This document shows, one piece after another, positions 55,279-64,000 of a DNA stretch of 64,000 nucleotides. Location of the stretch: positions 744,001-808,000 of the forward strand of contig NZ_CP049886.1 of NCBI RefSeq assembly GCF_011303955.1. The letters run 5' to 3'. This DNA is from Vagococcus coleopterorum (lineage in GTDB: Bacteria > Bacillota > Bacilli > Lactobacillales > Vagococcaceae). The notes under the pieces are model-generated. The model saw nothing but the letters and a program-made list of their open reading frames with translations. It was not told the origin of the DNA and searched no databases. Each line of letters begins with the position of its first letter. Positions within the stretch are counted from its first letter, which is position 1. Both the position numbers and the translations under genes were made by a program.

Positions 55279-56679
55279 TTAACCGATAATAATTTTTTCT
55301 GTTGGGTAAATGTAGCCTTTATCTTTCATTTCTTTCGGAACAAATAGCATAAGGGTGTAAAGCATGCCGATACGTCCGATAAACATTAGGGCGCAAATAA
55401 TCATTTTGCCGACGACACTAAGGTCGTCAGTAATTCCCATAGATAAACCAGTCGTACCGAATGCCGATGTCACTTCAACAATTAATGAAATCAACGATTC
55501 ATTTTCTGTTGCTGAAAGAATCAGAACAGAGACAAAGCACATTAATAAAGAGAGATTAAATACGACCACGGATTTTTTAATATCTTCTTCCGAGATACGG
55601 CGACCAAAGATACTAATTTTTTCTTCACTTTTAATGAATGACACCATGTATAGGAAGACAATCGCAACAGTTGTTGTTCTCACTCCACCGCCGACTGAAC
55701 TTGGGCTACAGCCGATAAACATTAAAGTTGAGAATAATAGTAAAGTTGGGGTTTGGAATTCACCTAACTGATTGAGTTGTAAACCGGCATTACGAGTTGT
55801 CATGGAATAAAACATTGAGTGAATCCACGTTTGCATGCCGTCCATTCCAGCAAAAAGGTGTTTGCGTTCTAGTAAATAAATAAAAATGGTTCCTAATACA
55901 AATAGGATTAAGAAAGAGCTAATAGCTAACTTACTAAATAAAGAAAAACGGAAAGGATAACCTCGACGTTTCTTCTTGAAGAATAACCATTCTTTGATTT
56001 CCATAATGACCGGGAAACCAATCCCTCCGATAATGATCAATAAGATAATACAAATTAAGAAGAAATAATCATTCGCGTAAGGAATCAATGAGGTACCAGT
56101 TACGTCGAACCCAGAATTGGTCACCGCTGAGATTGATTGGTAGAAACCATAATAAATGGACTCAATAATAGTTGGATGGTGTTCTGTTACATAAAAATGA
56201 ATTGAGAAGATAACTCCGAAAACAAATTGTAGGAGTAATAAAATACCAAGGGTTGTGCGAATCAGTCTAACGATTCCGCTTAATTTTGGTTGGTTCATAT
56301 CAGCCATAATTAATTGACGTTGTTTAAGAGAAATTTTCTTTCTCGATAAAATTAGGAAGAAGGTTGACACCATCATAATTCCTAACCCACCAACTTGGAA
56401 TAAAATTTCTAACAAGATGACACCGCGGTGGTTAAAGACCTCACTAATATTAAAGGTGGTTAATCCGGTGACGCTAACAGTACTAACAGCCATGAAAATA
56501 TCGTCTAGTAAAGAAGTCTCTGCACCAGGGACGCGAAAATATGGCAACTTTAACAGGACGAAAGCGATGCTTGTTAAAATTAAATAGTAGATAACGATTA
56601 ACTGAATACTGGAAACATGTGATGAAATAAAACGAGAAAAATCACGTTTATAACCATAGAAAAAACGATGTTTAGCCAC
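55279..56679 (-). CDS. ktrB: TrkH/KtrB-family potassium transporter subunit
   Basis: 466 aa integral membrane protein with four pore-like repeats. Selectivity-filter regions are visible: VSTVSVTGLTTFN, AVTNSGFDVTG, TTRNAGLQLNQLG and TSAFGTTGLSMGIT. It belongs to the KtrB/KtrD group of Na+-dependent K+ uptake channels, which need a cytoplasmic RCK subunit (KtrA/C). No such gene is next to it, so the partner must be encoded elsewhere. The ATG at 56679 has GAAAGGAGGG upstream. Monocistronic. Confidence 0.92.
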   Translation of the reverse strand: MAKHRFFYGYKRDFSRFISSHVSSIQLIVIYYLILTSIAFVLLKLPYFRVPGAETSLLDDIFMAVSTVSVTGLTTFNISEVFNHRGVILLEILFQVGGLGIMMVSTFFLILSRKKISLKQRQLIMADMNQPKLSGIVRLIRTTLGILLLLQFVFGVIFSIHFYVTEHHPTIIESIYYGFYQSISAVTNSGFDVTGTSLIPYANDYFFLICIILLIIIGGIGFPVIMEIKEWLFFKKKRRGYPFRFSLFSKLAISSFLILFVLGTIFIYLLERKHLFAGMDGMQTWIHSMFYSMTTRNAGLQLNQLGEFQTPTLLLFSTLMFIGCSPSSVGGGVRTTTVAIVFLYMVSFIKSEEKISIFGRRISEEDIKKSVVVFNLSLLMCFVSVLILSATENESLISLIVEVTSAFGTTGLSMGITDDLSVVGKMIICALMFIGRIGMLYTLMLFVPKEMKDKGYIYPTEKIIIG

Positions 56680-56913
56680 CGAAAACCCTCCTTTCTGAAT
56701 AAAATGCTGTATTTAGTATAGCATTTCTAAAAATAACTGCAATTTTAAATTTAAAGTATCTCATTTGAGACTGGAAGACGGGTGTTTTGATACATTACGA
56801 TAGTGTTAAGTTTAGGTGTCTTTCTAACAATCTAAAAAGGAATATGATAAACTAGCAATATAATGAGTAGAACTAATGTGCTCGACGAAATTAAAAATAG
56901 GATCGTGATAAAA

Positions 56914-58542
56914 ATGGCGAAAGAAATTAAATGTCCAAACTGTGGACGTGTGGTGACAACAACAGATGGCGTTTGTCCGAACTGTGATAGTTTTTCTGCA
57001 GATAATAAAAAAATTAGAAAACCTGCTAGTAAAGTAGCGGGGGCTACAGCTGGTGTTGTAGCTGGATCAAAAGCAGCAGAAGTTGAGGCTAAAGCAGCGG
57101 CTGCCAAAGCGGCTAAGGAAGCGAAAGCTGAAGTTGAAAAAGCAACAAAAGAATCAGCTGAAACTGTGGAAGAAACAATTCAAGAAAAAGCTGATGACAA
57201 GTTAGAAAAATTTGCTCCTGCTGCAGCGGCAGTTGCAGCTGCAAAGTCAGCAAAAGCGGAAGCGTCAGAAGAAGTAGCTGTTGACGTTGAACAAAAAGAA
57301 GAAGTAAAAGAAAAAACAAAAGAAGAAACAAAAGAAGAAGTTCAGAAAGTTGAAGAAGCTCAAGTTTCAATCGAAGAAGCTTCTGACACAGATAATACTG
57401 ACAGTAAAAAAGGTTCAAAAGGTAAAAAAGTTGCGACTGGTTTAGCTGCTTTATTATTACTTGGTGGTGGCGGATATGGCTATTCTAAATACCAAGAAAC
57501 AACAGGAGGTCAGTCTAAAACTGAAATGACTCAACACGCTGATTTAGCTGAGACTCATTTAAATGAGTTATATTTAAACGAATCTAAAGTATTCTTAAGT
57601 GAAGATTTTAATGCTGAAAAGTTAGAAAAAGTTGTAGATGAAGTGGCTGAGTTAAAAAATAAAGACTTAAAAGCTGATTTAGAGGAACAGCTAACGGCTG
57701 TCCAAGCAAAAGCTGAGAAGCAATTTGAAGTAAACAATTTATTTAAAGAAGGCATTATTAAAGGTGATAAGTTAAGCGAAAAACCAGTGTTCAAAACATC
57801 TCTTAACAAAGTGCCAGTAACAATTGAAGACCCTAAAGATGATTTTGAAACGTTAGTCAACCAAGGGTTAACCGTAGCTAAGAAACAGCTAACTGAAATT
57901 AATGAAGCGAAAGATGCTTTAGCTAACTTGTTAGATAAAGATAGCAAGCCTAAAAAAGATGTCACACGTAAACAATACGATGAGGCTAAAAAATTAGTTG
58001 ATCAATTAACGGATAAAGATTTAAAAGCTAAATTTGAAAAAGATTTAGCAACTGTTGATAAAGTGCTTTCAGAAACAGAAAAAGCAGCGAAAGAAAAAGC
58101 CGCTAGTGAACAAACGCAAACTCAACAACAAGGACAACAATCGGCAAATGGTGGTAATGCTGGAACAGCAGGTTCAGGTGGCTTAGACCACGGTGCCAAC
58201 AGTGATGGTGGCGGTATGGTTAAGGATGGCGTTGTGATTCATGGCCGTACACCAGGATCAACGCTTGATGGAGATTGGTCTTGGGCACCAGGGGTTCAAG
58301 AAAACTTCATCAACACAGTTATCTCTCGTGGGTATGTAACACCAGGTGGTTATACATTAGTAGCTAAAGAAATTTTAAATGGTGAAGCTTACTACGAATT
58401 ATATGCAACAAGACGTGACACAGCAATTACGCAAAGTTTTAGTGATAGCCAATTACCGATTTATATCGTAACGGTTAATGCTAAAACAGGGTCATTCCGT
58501 GGTGGCGCGCCAAACTACTCGGATGCAAACAAATATAAATAA
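56914..58542 (+). CDS. MapZ-like division-site protein with N-terminal zinc ribbon
   Basis: 542 aa from the ATG at 56914; a TATAAT at 56859-56864 rules out the upstream open codons. Residues 7-24 form a Cys4 zinc ribbon (CPNC...CPNC). A long Ala/Glu/Lys-rich cytoplasmic coiled region (about 50-165) follows, then one TM (about 172-189, VATGLAALLLLGGGGYGYSK). The extracellular helical domain (about 205-400) is followed by a Q/G-rich linker and a C-terminal domain (SWAPGVQENFINTVISRGYV...PIYIVTVNAKTG). This layout matches MapZ of streptococci/enterococci, which binds peptidoglycan outside and guides FtsZ rings inside. Assignment is by memory of the domain style. Confidence 0.75.
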   Translation: MAKEIKCPNCGRVVTTTDGVCPNCDSFSADNKKIRKPASKVAGATAGVVAGSKAAEVEAKAAAAKAAKEAKAEVEKATKESAETVEETIQEKADDKLEKFAPAAAAVAAAKSAKAEASEEVAVDVEQKEEVKEKTKEETKEEVQKVEEAQVSIEEASDTDNTDSKKGSKGKKVATGLAALLLLGGGGYGYSKYQETTGGQSKTEMTQHADLAETHLNELYLNESKVFLSEDFNAEKLEKVVDEVAELKNKDLKADLEEQLTAVQAKAEKQFEVNNLFKEGIIKGDKLSEKPVFKTSLNKVPVTIEDPKDDFETLVNQGLTVAKKQLTEINEAKDALANLLDKDSKPKKDVTRKQYDEAKKLVDQLTDKDLKAKFEKDLATVDKVLSETEKAAKEKAASEQTQTQQQGQQSANGGNAGTAGSGGLDHGANSDGGGMVKDGVVIHGRTPGSTLDGDWSWAPGVQENFINTVISRGYVTPGGYTLVAKEILNGEAYYELYATRRDTAITQSFSDSQLPIYIVTVNAKTGSFRGGAPNYSDANKYK

Positions 58543-58657
58543 AAAATACTCCTCTAAAGCTTGTAAAAGTTTTAGGGGATTTCTTATTTCAAAGGATGAT
58601 TTTTTCCTCAAAGTAAAGTATACTAACATAGGAAGAAAATGAAAGATGGGTGAAAAA

Positions 58658-59230
58658 ATGGCACAGTTATTTTTCAAATATGGCGCGATGAATAGTGGTA
58701 AAACCATTGAAATTTTAAAAGTTGCTCATAATTATGAAGAACAAAATAAACCAGTGGTCTTAATGACTAGTGGACTTGATGATCGTGATGGCGTAGGGAC
58801 TGTTTCTAGTCGGATTGGCTTATCTCGTGAAGCAACACCAATCTTTAGTGAGACTAACGTGTTTGATTTTATTCATAGCCTTGATTTCAAACCTTATTGT
58901 ATTTTGATTGATGAAGCTCAATTTTTAGAAAAACATCATGTTGAGCAATTTGCTCAAGTGGTGGATGAATTGGGAGTGCCAGTAATGGCCTTTGGTCTAA
59001 AAAATGATTTCCGTAATGAATTATTTGAAGGGTCAAAATACTTATTATTATATGCAGATAAATTAGAAGAATTAAAAACAATTTGTTGGTTCTGTCATAA
59101 AAAAGCGTCGATGAACTTGCGGATGCTTGATGGCAAGCCAGTCTATGATGGCGAGCAAATTCAAATCGGGGGAAACGAAGCTTATTATCCCGTTTGTCGT
59201 AAACACTATTTAAAGCCAGAAATTAATTAA
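58658..59230 (+). CDS. tdk: Thymidine kinase
   Basis: 190 aa if started at ATG 58658; the ATG at 58646 with AGGAAG upstream is an alternative and adds MGEK. It salvages thymidine to dTMP. P-loop YGAMNSGKT, Walker [10 protein letters not shown], lasso/zinc domain CWFCHKKAS...CRKHY, and [16 protein letters not shown]. First gene of tdk-prfA-prmC-tsaC, the order usual in Gram-positives. Confidence 0.96.
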   Translation: MAQLFFKYGAMNSGKTIEILKVAHNYEEQNKPVVLMTSGLDDRDGVGTVSSRIGLSREATPIFSETNVFDFIHSLDFKPYCILIDEAQFLEKHHVEQFAQVVDELGVPVMAFGLKNDFRNELFEGSKYLLLYADKLEELKTICWFCHKKASMNLRMLDGKPVYDGEQIQIGGNEAYYPVCRKHYLKPEIN

Positions 59231-59256
59231 GGACTTACTTAAAGGAGAACATATCT

Positions 59257-60333
59257 ATGTATGATCAATTACAATCAATAGAAGATCGTTATGAAGAGTT
59301 AGGGGAATTACTAAGTGACCCGGCTGTTATTTCGGATAACAAGAAATTCATGGAATTATCAAAAGAAGAAGCTAACACTCGTGAAACAGTAGAAGTTTAT
59401 CGTCGTTATAAAGAAGTGGTTTCAGGTATTTCGGAAACTGAAGAAATGTTAGGCGAAAAATTAGATGCTGAAATGCAAGAAATGGCAAAAGAAGAATTAT
59501 CTGATTTAAAAGCTGAAAAAGAAGAGTTAGAAGAACGTATTAAAGTTCTGTTGATTCCTAAAGATCCAAACGATGATAAAAACATCATCATGGAAATTCG
59601 TGGTGCTGCAGGCGGAGATGAAGCAGCATTATTTGCTGGTGATTTATTCGAAATGTACCAAAGCTATGCCTCATCACAAGGTTGGAAGTTTGAAGTGATG
59701 GAAGCGAATATCACTGGTATTGGTGGTTATAAAGAAGTTATCGTGATGATTACAGGAGAAAATGTTTTCTCTAAATTGAAATATGAAAGTGGTGCACACC
59801 GTGTTCAACGTGTTCCATCAACGGAATCACAAGGTCGTGTTCACACATCAACTGCGACGGTTGTTGTTTTACCTGAAGCAGAAGAAGTGGAATTAGACTT
59901 AGATGAAAAAGATATCCGTGTTGATATTTACCATGCCAGTGGTGCCGGTGGACAGCACGTCAACAAGACAGCCTCTGCTGTTCGTTTGACTCACTTACCA
60001 ACAGGTATTGTTGTAGCGATGCAAGATCAGCGTTCACAATTACAAAATAGAGAAAAAGCTATGAAGATTTTACGTGCACGTGTCTTTGACCAATTAGAAC
60101 AAGAAGCGCGTAGCGAGTATGATTCAAGTCGTAAATCGGCTGTGGGTACGGGTGACCGTTCAGAACGTATTAGAACGTATAACTTCCCGCAAAACCGTGT
60201 AACCGATCACCGTATTGGTTTAACGGTTCAAAAATTAGATCGTATTTTAGCTGGGGAACTGGACGAAATCGTAGATGCTTTAATCATTTATGATCAAACA
60301 GCTAAATTAGAAGAGATGCAAAATGCAAGATAA
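59257..60333 (+). CDS. prfA: Peptide chain release factor 1
   Basis: A 358 aa factor that reads UAA/UAG stop codons and triggers peptide hydrolysis. The GGQ loop is in [19 protein letters not shown]; the preceding [21 protein letters not shown] is the decoding-domain region. Full length; RBS AAAGGAG. The last 11 bases overlap prmC, which modifies the GGQ glutamine. Confidence 0.98.
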   Translation: MYDQLQSIEDRYEELGELLSDPAVISDNKKFMELSKEEANTRETVEVYRRYKEVVSGISETEEMLGEKLDAEMQEMAKEELSDLKAEKEELEERIKVLLIPKDPNDDKNIIMEIRGAAGGDEAALFAGDLFEMYQSYASSQGWKFEVMEANITGIGGYKEVIVMITGENVFSKLKYESGAHRVQRVPSTESQGRVHTSTATVVVLPEAEEVELDLDEKDIRVDIYHASGAGGQHVNKTASAVRLTHLPTGIVVAMQDQRSQLQNREKAMKILRARVFDQLEQEARSEYDSSRKSAVGTGDRSERIRTYNFPQNRVTDHRIGLTVQKLDRILAGELDEIVDALIIYDQTAKLEEMQNAR

Positions 60334-61162
60334 TCTTTATGTCGAAGTCCTTAAACGGGCTTCTTCTTTTTTAGAAGAGCAAGGTCTTGAAGGTTACTTA
60401 GCAGAATACCTTTTATGCGAACGCCAAGGTTGGAATAAAACGGACTTAGTGACTCGCTTAAGAACGGAAATGCCAGAGAATATTTCAGCTCAATTTGAAC
60501 TAGATTTAGCAAAAGTTCTGGAAGGACAGCCAGCCCAATATGTGATTGGGTCTTGTGAATTTTATGGTCGTCGCTTTAAGGTAAATAGCAACACGCTGAT
60601 TCCACGTCCAGAAACAGAAGAATTAGTTCAAGGGTGTTTAGCTGGAAATGATAAGGAAAAGAATTTAAAAGTCTTAGATATTGGAACAGGGACAGGTGCC
60701 ATTGCTATTTCCTTAAAGCAAGAAGCTCCTGACTGGGATGTGACAGCTGTTGATTTATCGCCAGATGCCCTTGCAGTTGCTAGCTTGAATGCAGAAGAGC
60801 TTCAAGCTGATGTTAGATTTTTAGAAAGTGATTTAACACAGGCGGTCAAAGGAGAAGTCTTTGATATCGTTATCTCCAATCCACCTTATATTTCAGCTGA
60901 CGAATGGGATTTAATGGATGAAAGTGTTCGTGAATATGAACCAAAAATGGCCTTGTTTGCAGAAAATAAAGGTTTAGCATTATATGAACAACTAGCTCAA
61001 GAACTTAAAACAATCAGCCATGAACAAACGACTGTTTATTTAGAAATTGGGTTTAATCAAGGTCGAGCTGTCCAAGAGATTTTTCAAAATGCCCTACCGA
61101 ATCGTTTAGTAGAAATAAAACAAGATGTGTTTGGTCAGGATCGGATGGTTTTTATTCAATAA
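60323..61162 (+). CDS. prmC: Release factor glutamine N5-methyltransferase
   Basis: A 279 aa enzyme that methylates the GGQ glutamine of RF1/RF2 with SAM. An N-terminal helical domain is followed by the Rossmann motif [15 protein letters not shown] and the catalytic NPPY in [23 protein letters not shown] is conserved. It overlaps prfA by 11 bp, giving translational coupling of enzyme and substrate. Confidence 0.97.
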   Translation: MQDNLYVEVLKRASSFLEEQGLEGYLAEYLLCERQGWNKTDLVTRLRTEMPENISAQFELDLAKVLEGQPAQYVIGSCEFYGRRFKVNSNTLIPRPETEELVQGCLAGNDKEKNLKVLDIGTGTGAIAISLKQEAPDWDVTAVDLSPDALAVASLNAEELQADVRFLESDLTQAVKGEVFDIVISNPPYISADEWDLMDESVREYEPKMALFAENKGLALYEQLAQELKTISHEQTTVYLEIGFNQGRAVQEIFQNALPNRLVEIKQDVFGQDRMVFIQ

Positions 61163-61176
61163 AGGAGGGGTGAACA

Positions 61177-62193
61177 ATGGAAACGAAACGCTATACGAAA
61201 GAGACAGTCAGCCAAGCTGCTAAAAGAATACAAGCAGGGGAATTAATTGCCTTCCCGACTGAAACTGTTTATGGATTAGGAGCTGATGCAACCAATGCCG
61301 AAGCAGTGAGTCATGTTTATCAAGCCAAAGGTAGACCTAGTGATAATCCATTAATTGTTCATCTCTCAACTAAAGAACAATTAAATCAATTTGTTGCTGA
61401 AGTACCGGAGCGTGCGATTAAATTGATCGAAACGTTTTGGCCGGGACCACTAACGATGATATTTGAAATTATTCCTGGTAGTTTACCTTCAGTCGTAACT
61501 GGTGGCTTAAAAACGGCTGCTTTTAGAATGCCGGACCATGAATTGGCTTTAGCTCTAATCACAGAAGCAGGGGTTCCTTTAGTTGGCCCAAGTGCTAATA
61601 CATCAGGGAAACCTAGTCCTACGACAGCGGATCATGTACTGCATGATCTTGCTGGGAAAGTGACTGGTGTTTTAGATGGCGGGGCAACGACGGTCGGATT
61701 AGAGTCAACTGTCCTTGATCTATCTGTTCCAGAACCAGTGATTTTACGGCCGGGTCAGATTGTGGCTGCTGAGATTGAAGCCGTTATTGGGAAACTTGGG
61801 CAAGCCAACGCTTTGCCAACTGATCAACAACCTAAAGCGCCAGGTATGAAGTACCAACATTATTCGCCAAATGCAAGAGTTTTGATGATGCCAGTAGGTG
61901 AACGGGATTGGTCAGAAGCTATCTTAAAATTGCAAACTGAAGGTGTGCGTGTGGCAATCTTAGCTTCAGAAGAAATCATTTCAATGAATCAGCTTGCGAG
62001 CGTTGGAAGTTTCGCTTTGTCAGAAGGAGATAATATTGCTGATGCTAGTCGCTTATTATTTGCTGGACTTCGTCAGTTGGATGAATCTTCTAATGAGATA
62101 GATACAATACTAGTTCAAACTTACCCAGAAGAAGGGTTAGGCTTGGCTTATATGAACCGTTTAAAAAAAGCGGCAGACAATCAATATATTTAA
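61177..62193 (+). CDS. tsaC: L-threonylcarbamoyladenylate synthase (Sua5/YwlC)
   Basis: 338 aa, the long Sua5-type form. It makes threonylcarbamoyl-AMP for the t6A37 modification of tRNAs. The YrdC domain has AFPTETVYGLGADATN, KGRPSDNPLIVHL, FWPGPLTMIF and PSANTSGKPSPTTADHV. The C-terminal Sua5 domain begins after PGMKYQHYSPNARVL. RBS AAAGGAGGGG. It lies 14 bp after prmC and is last in the operon. Confidence 0.96.
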   Translation: METKRYTKETVSQAAKRIQAGELIAFPTETVYGLGADATNAEAVSHVYQAKGRPSDNPLIVHLSTKEQLNQFVAEVPERAIKLIETFWPGPLTMIFEIIPGSLPSVVTGGLKTAAFRMPDHELALALITEAGVPLVGPSANTSGKPSPTTADHVLHDLAGKVTGVLDGGATTVGLESTVLDLSVPEPVILRPGQIVAAEIEAVIGKLGQANALPTDQQPKAPGMKYQHYSPNARVLMMPVGERDWSEAILKLQTEGVRVAILASEEIISMNQLASVGSFALSEGDNIADASRLLFAGLRQLDESSNEIDTILVQTYPEEGLGLAYMNRLKKAADNQYI

Positions 62194-62221
62194 ATAAAAA
62201 GCCTTCACTGGCTTTTTTTTG
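62194..62221 (+). terminator. Terminator after tsaC
   Basis: AAAAAGCC and GGCTTTTT around TTCACT, followed by T residues. Confidence 0.85.
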
Positions 62222-62311
62222 TTATTTAAAAGTTGATTTCATGAGCAATAAAATGTCTTTTCTAAAATAAAGCATGCTACAATTATAAAAAAGCGAAGGA
62301 GTGTGGTTTAG

Positions 62312-63559
62312 ATGATGAATAAAGATTATCAAGCGTTTGATCCGGAATTTTGGAATGCGGTAGAGCAAGAAAATGAAAGACAAAATGGTAATATTGAATT
62401 AATTGCCTCTGAAAACTTTGTATCACCTGGAGTGATGGCTGCTCAAGGGAGTATTTTAACAAATAAATATGCCGAAGGTTATCCTGGCCGTCGTTACTAT
62501 GGTGGCTGTGAGTATGTTGATATTGCTGAAAACTTAGCAATTGACCGAGTAAAGAAAATTTTTGGTGCAGAGTTTGCTAATGTTCAACCACACTCTGGTT
62601 CACAAGCGAACACAGCTGCTTATATGGCTTTGATTCAACCTGGTGATGTTGTTTTAGGAATGGATCTTGCTCATGGTGGTCACTTAACTCATGGTTCGCC
62701 CGTTAACTTTAGTGGGAAAACTTACGAATTCCATGGTTATGGTGTTGACCCAGAAACTGAAACAATTGACTATGATGTTGTCCGTGAACGTGCCAGAGAA
62801 GTTAAACCTAAATTAATCGTGGCAGGCGCCAGTGCCTATGCTCGAGAAATTGATTTTTCTAAATTTAAAGAAATTGCAGATGAAGTTGGTGCTAAGTTAA
62901 TGGTTGATATGGCACACATCGCTGGTTTAGTCGCAGCGGGCGTTCACCAAAGCCCAATGCCGTATGCTGACGTGGTAACGTCAACAACCCATAAAACACT
63001 TCGTGGTCCACGTGGGGGTATTATTTTAACAAATGATGCCGATCTTGCGAAAAAGATTGACAGTGCCATCTTCCCTGGTATCCAAGGAGGACCATTGATG
63101 CACGTGATTGGTGCAAAAGCAGTGGCCTTTAAAGAAGCCTTGGAACCAGAATTTGTTGATTATCAAAAACAAGTCGTAGCAAATGCTAAAGCGATGGCAG
63201 ATGTCTTTATGACGTCTGAAAAAGCGCGTGTCATTAGTCATGGTACAGATAACCACTTAGTTCTAATTGATGTGACGGGTTATGGTTTGAATGGTAAAGA
63301 AGCGGAAGCTTTATTAGATACCGTTCACATGACAGTTAATAAAAATTCAATTCCCTTTGAAGTTCTAAGTCCCTTTAAAACAAGTGGGATTCGCATTGGT
63401 AGCCCAGCTATTACCACTCGTGGCATGAAAGAAGCCGAAGCAAAACGTATTGCTGAATTAATTGATGAAGTCTTAACACATCATGATGATGACAGTCGTT
63501 TAGCAACTGTTGCCAATGAAGTTCAAGAAATCACTGGGAATTTCCCACTATATAATTAA
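62312..63559 (+). CDS. glyA: Serine hydroxymethyltransferase
   Basis: A 415 aa PLP enzyme converting serine and THF to glycine and methylene-[40 protein letters not shown] and [15 protein letters not shown] (PLP lysine) are the family hallmarks. RBS GAAGGAG; the ATG at 62315 is a second possible start. Full length. It ends in its own terminator. Confidence 0.98.
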   Translation: MMNKDYQAFDPEFWNAVEQENERQNGNIELIASENFVSPGVMAAQGSILTNKYAEGYPGRRYYGGCEYVDIAENLAIDRVKKIFGAEFANVQPHSGSQANTAAYMALIQPGDVVLGMDLAHGGHLTHGSPVNFSGKTYEFHGYGVDPETETIDYDVVRERAREVKPKLIVAGASAYAREIDFSKFKEIADEVGAKLMVDMAHIAGLVAAGVHQSPMPYADVVTSTTHKTLRGPRGGIILTNDADLAKKIDSAIFPGIQGGPLMHVIGAKAVAFKEALEPEFVDYQKQVVANAKAMADVFMTSEKARVISHGTDNHLVLIDVTGYGLNGKEAEALLDTVHMTVNKNSIPFEVLSPFKTSGIRIGSPAITTRGMKEAEAKRIAELIDEVLTHHDDDSRLATVANEVQEITGNFPLYN

Positions 63560-63567
63560 AAAAATTA

Positions 63568-63598
63568 GAGTAATTGCTAGTCAATTGCTCTTTTTTGT
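63568..63598 (+). terminator. glyA terminator
   Basis: GAGTAATTG and CAATTGCTC pair (one G-U) and are followed by six T. Confidence 0.8.
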
Positions 63599-63674
63599 TC
63601 TACAATGGTAAATAGTAAAAAATAACACCGCTTCAGTTTTCGGATTGAAGTAACAAAGAAAGGGAGTTAGCGCT

Positions 63675-64000
63675 ATGGGAAATTTTCAAGTTATTGATCA
63701 TCCACTAATTCAACACAAATTAACAATTATTCGTGATAAGAATTGTGGTACTAAGGTCTTTCGTGAGGTTGTTAATGAAATATCAATGCTGATGGCATTT
63801 GAGGTTTCACGTGACATGCCCCTAGAAGATGTTGAGATTGAAACGCCAGTCGGTAAATCAATTCAAAAAACACTTTCAGGTAAAAAAGTAGCTATAATTC
63901 CAATTCTTCGTGCTGGTATCGGCATGGTAGACGGAATGTTGGATTTAATTCCAGCAGCCAAGGTAGGACATATTGGGATGTATCGTGATCATGATACATG
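63675..64000 (+). CDS. upp: Uracil phosphoribosyltransferase (3' end outside window)
   Basis: ATG 63675 with AAAGGGAG about 9 nt upstream; the frame stays open to the window edge (108 codons visible). [20 protein letters not shown] is the Upp start; [18 protein letters not shown] and [16 protein letters not shown] are conserved. It converts uracil and PRPP to UMP. The glyA-upp order is typical of Gram-positives. A small hairpin CTTCA...TGAAG lies in its leader at about 63634-63653. Confidence 0.97.
   Translation, partial: MGNFQVIDHPLIQHKLTIIRDKNCGTKVFREVVNEISMLMAFEVSRDMPLEDVEIETPVGKSIQKTLSGKKVAIIPILRAGIGMVDGMLDLIPAAKVGHIGMYRDHDT

Overview
The window reads as a contiguous stretch of chromosome from a low-GC Gram-positive coccus of the Lactobacillales, most likely Enterococcaceae (Enterococcus or Vagococcus-like). 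This is an inference. It rests on the combination of a CamS/sex-pheromone lipoprotein downstream of pcrA-ligA, MurT/GatD, a MapZ-like division protein, LtaS, PbpB, an Mga-type regulator and LPQTG-anchored MucBP surface proteins, plus a tmRNA tag beginning AKN. I see no rRNA, ordinary tRNA, insertion sequence, prophage, CRISPR array or replication origin.

Layout. 1-3.4 kb: the 3' end of a DbpA-type RNA helicase, a small XRE regulator, a previously unlabelled structured RNA with its own promoter and terminator (about 1242-1506), and a two-gene unit (73 aa helical protein plus 535 aa protein) that looks like a type VII secretion partner/effector pair. 3.5-10.4 kb: a small unknown protein, trhO, tmRNA (ssrA), a two-component system, a UPF0223 protein, typA and a cold-shock gene. 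10.5-21.8 kb: the DNA repair and translation block pcrA-ligA-camS-gatCAB-dagK-rlmD and a small zinc ribbon. 21.8-33.6 kb: ltaS, an RlmI-like methyltransferase, aroD, ybaK/ebsC, an unknown 181 aa gene, a HI0933-like flavoprotein, pgi, a three-gene oxidoreductase/57 aa/tautomerase unit, and T-box-controlled thrS. 33.7-41.7 kb: pbpB, a BspA-type LPXTG protein, rpmG, 5-formyl-THF cyclo-ligase, rhomboid, a Na+/H+ antiporter behind a structured leader, yqgQ and a rhodanese-fold membrane protein without the catalytic cysteine.

41.7-49.9 kb is the accessory part: a small TTG-start gene, an Mga-family regulator, and two tandem MucBP-repeat LPQTG adhesins. The adhesins share signal peptides, C-termini and terminators but have unrelated N-terminal domains. 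Between them lie about 600 bp of degraded non-coding sequence. 49.9-64 kb returns to core genes: rnjA-rpoY behind a hairpin-rich leader, a YitT protein, murT-gatD, a KtrB/TrkH potassium channel subunit, a MapZ-like protein, tdk-prfA-prmC-tsaC, glyA and the start of upp.

Cell-envelope functions are frequent: ltaS, pbpB, murT-gatD, MapZ-like and three LPQTG proteins. Together they build and decorate the wall. Genes are mostly in short co-directional operons closed by strong intrinsic terminators, many of them shared by convergent genes.

The best candidates for undescribed biology are the orphan RNA at 1242-1506 facing the XRE gene, the neighbouring T7SS-like pair, the structured leaders before the antiporter, pbpB and rpoY-rnjA, and the mosaic adhesin pair with homogenised repeats.
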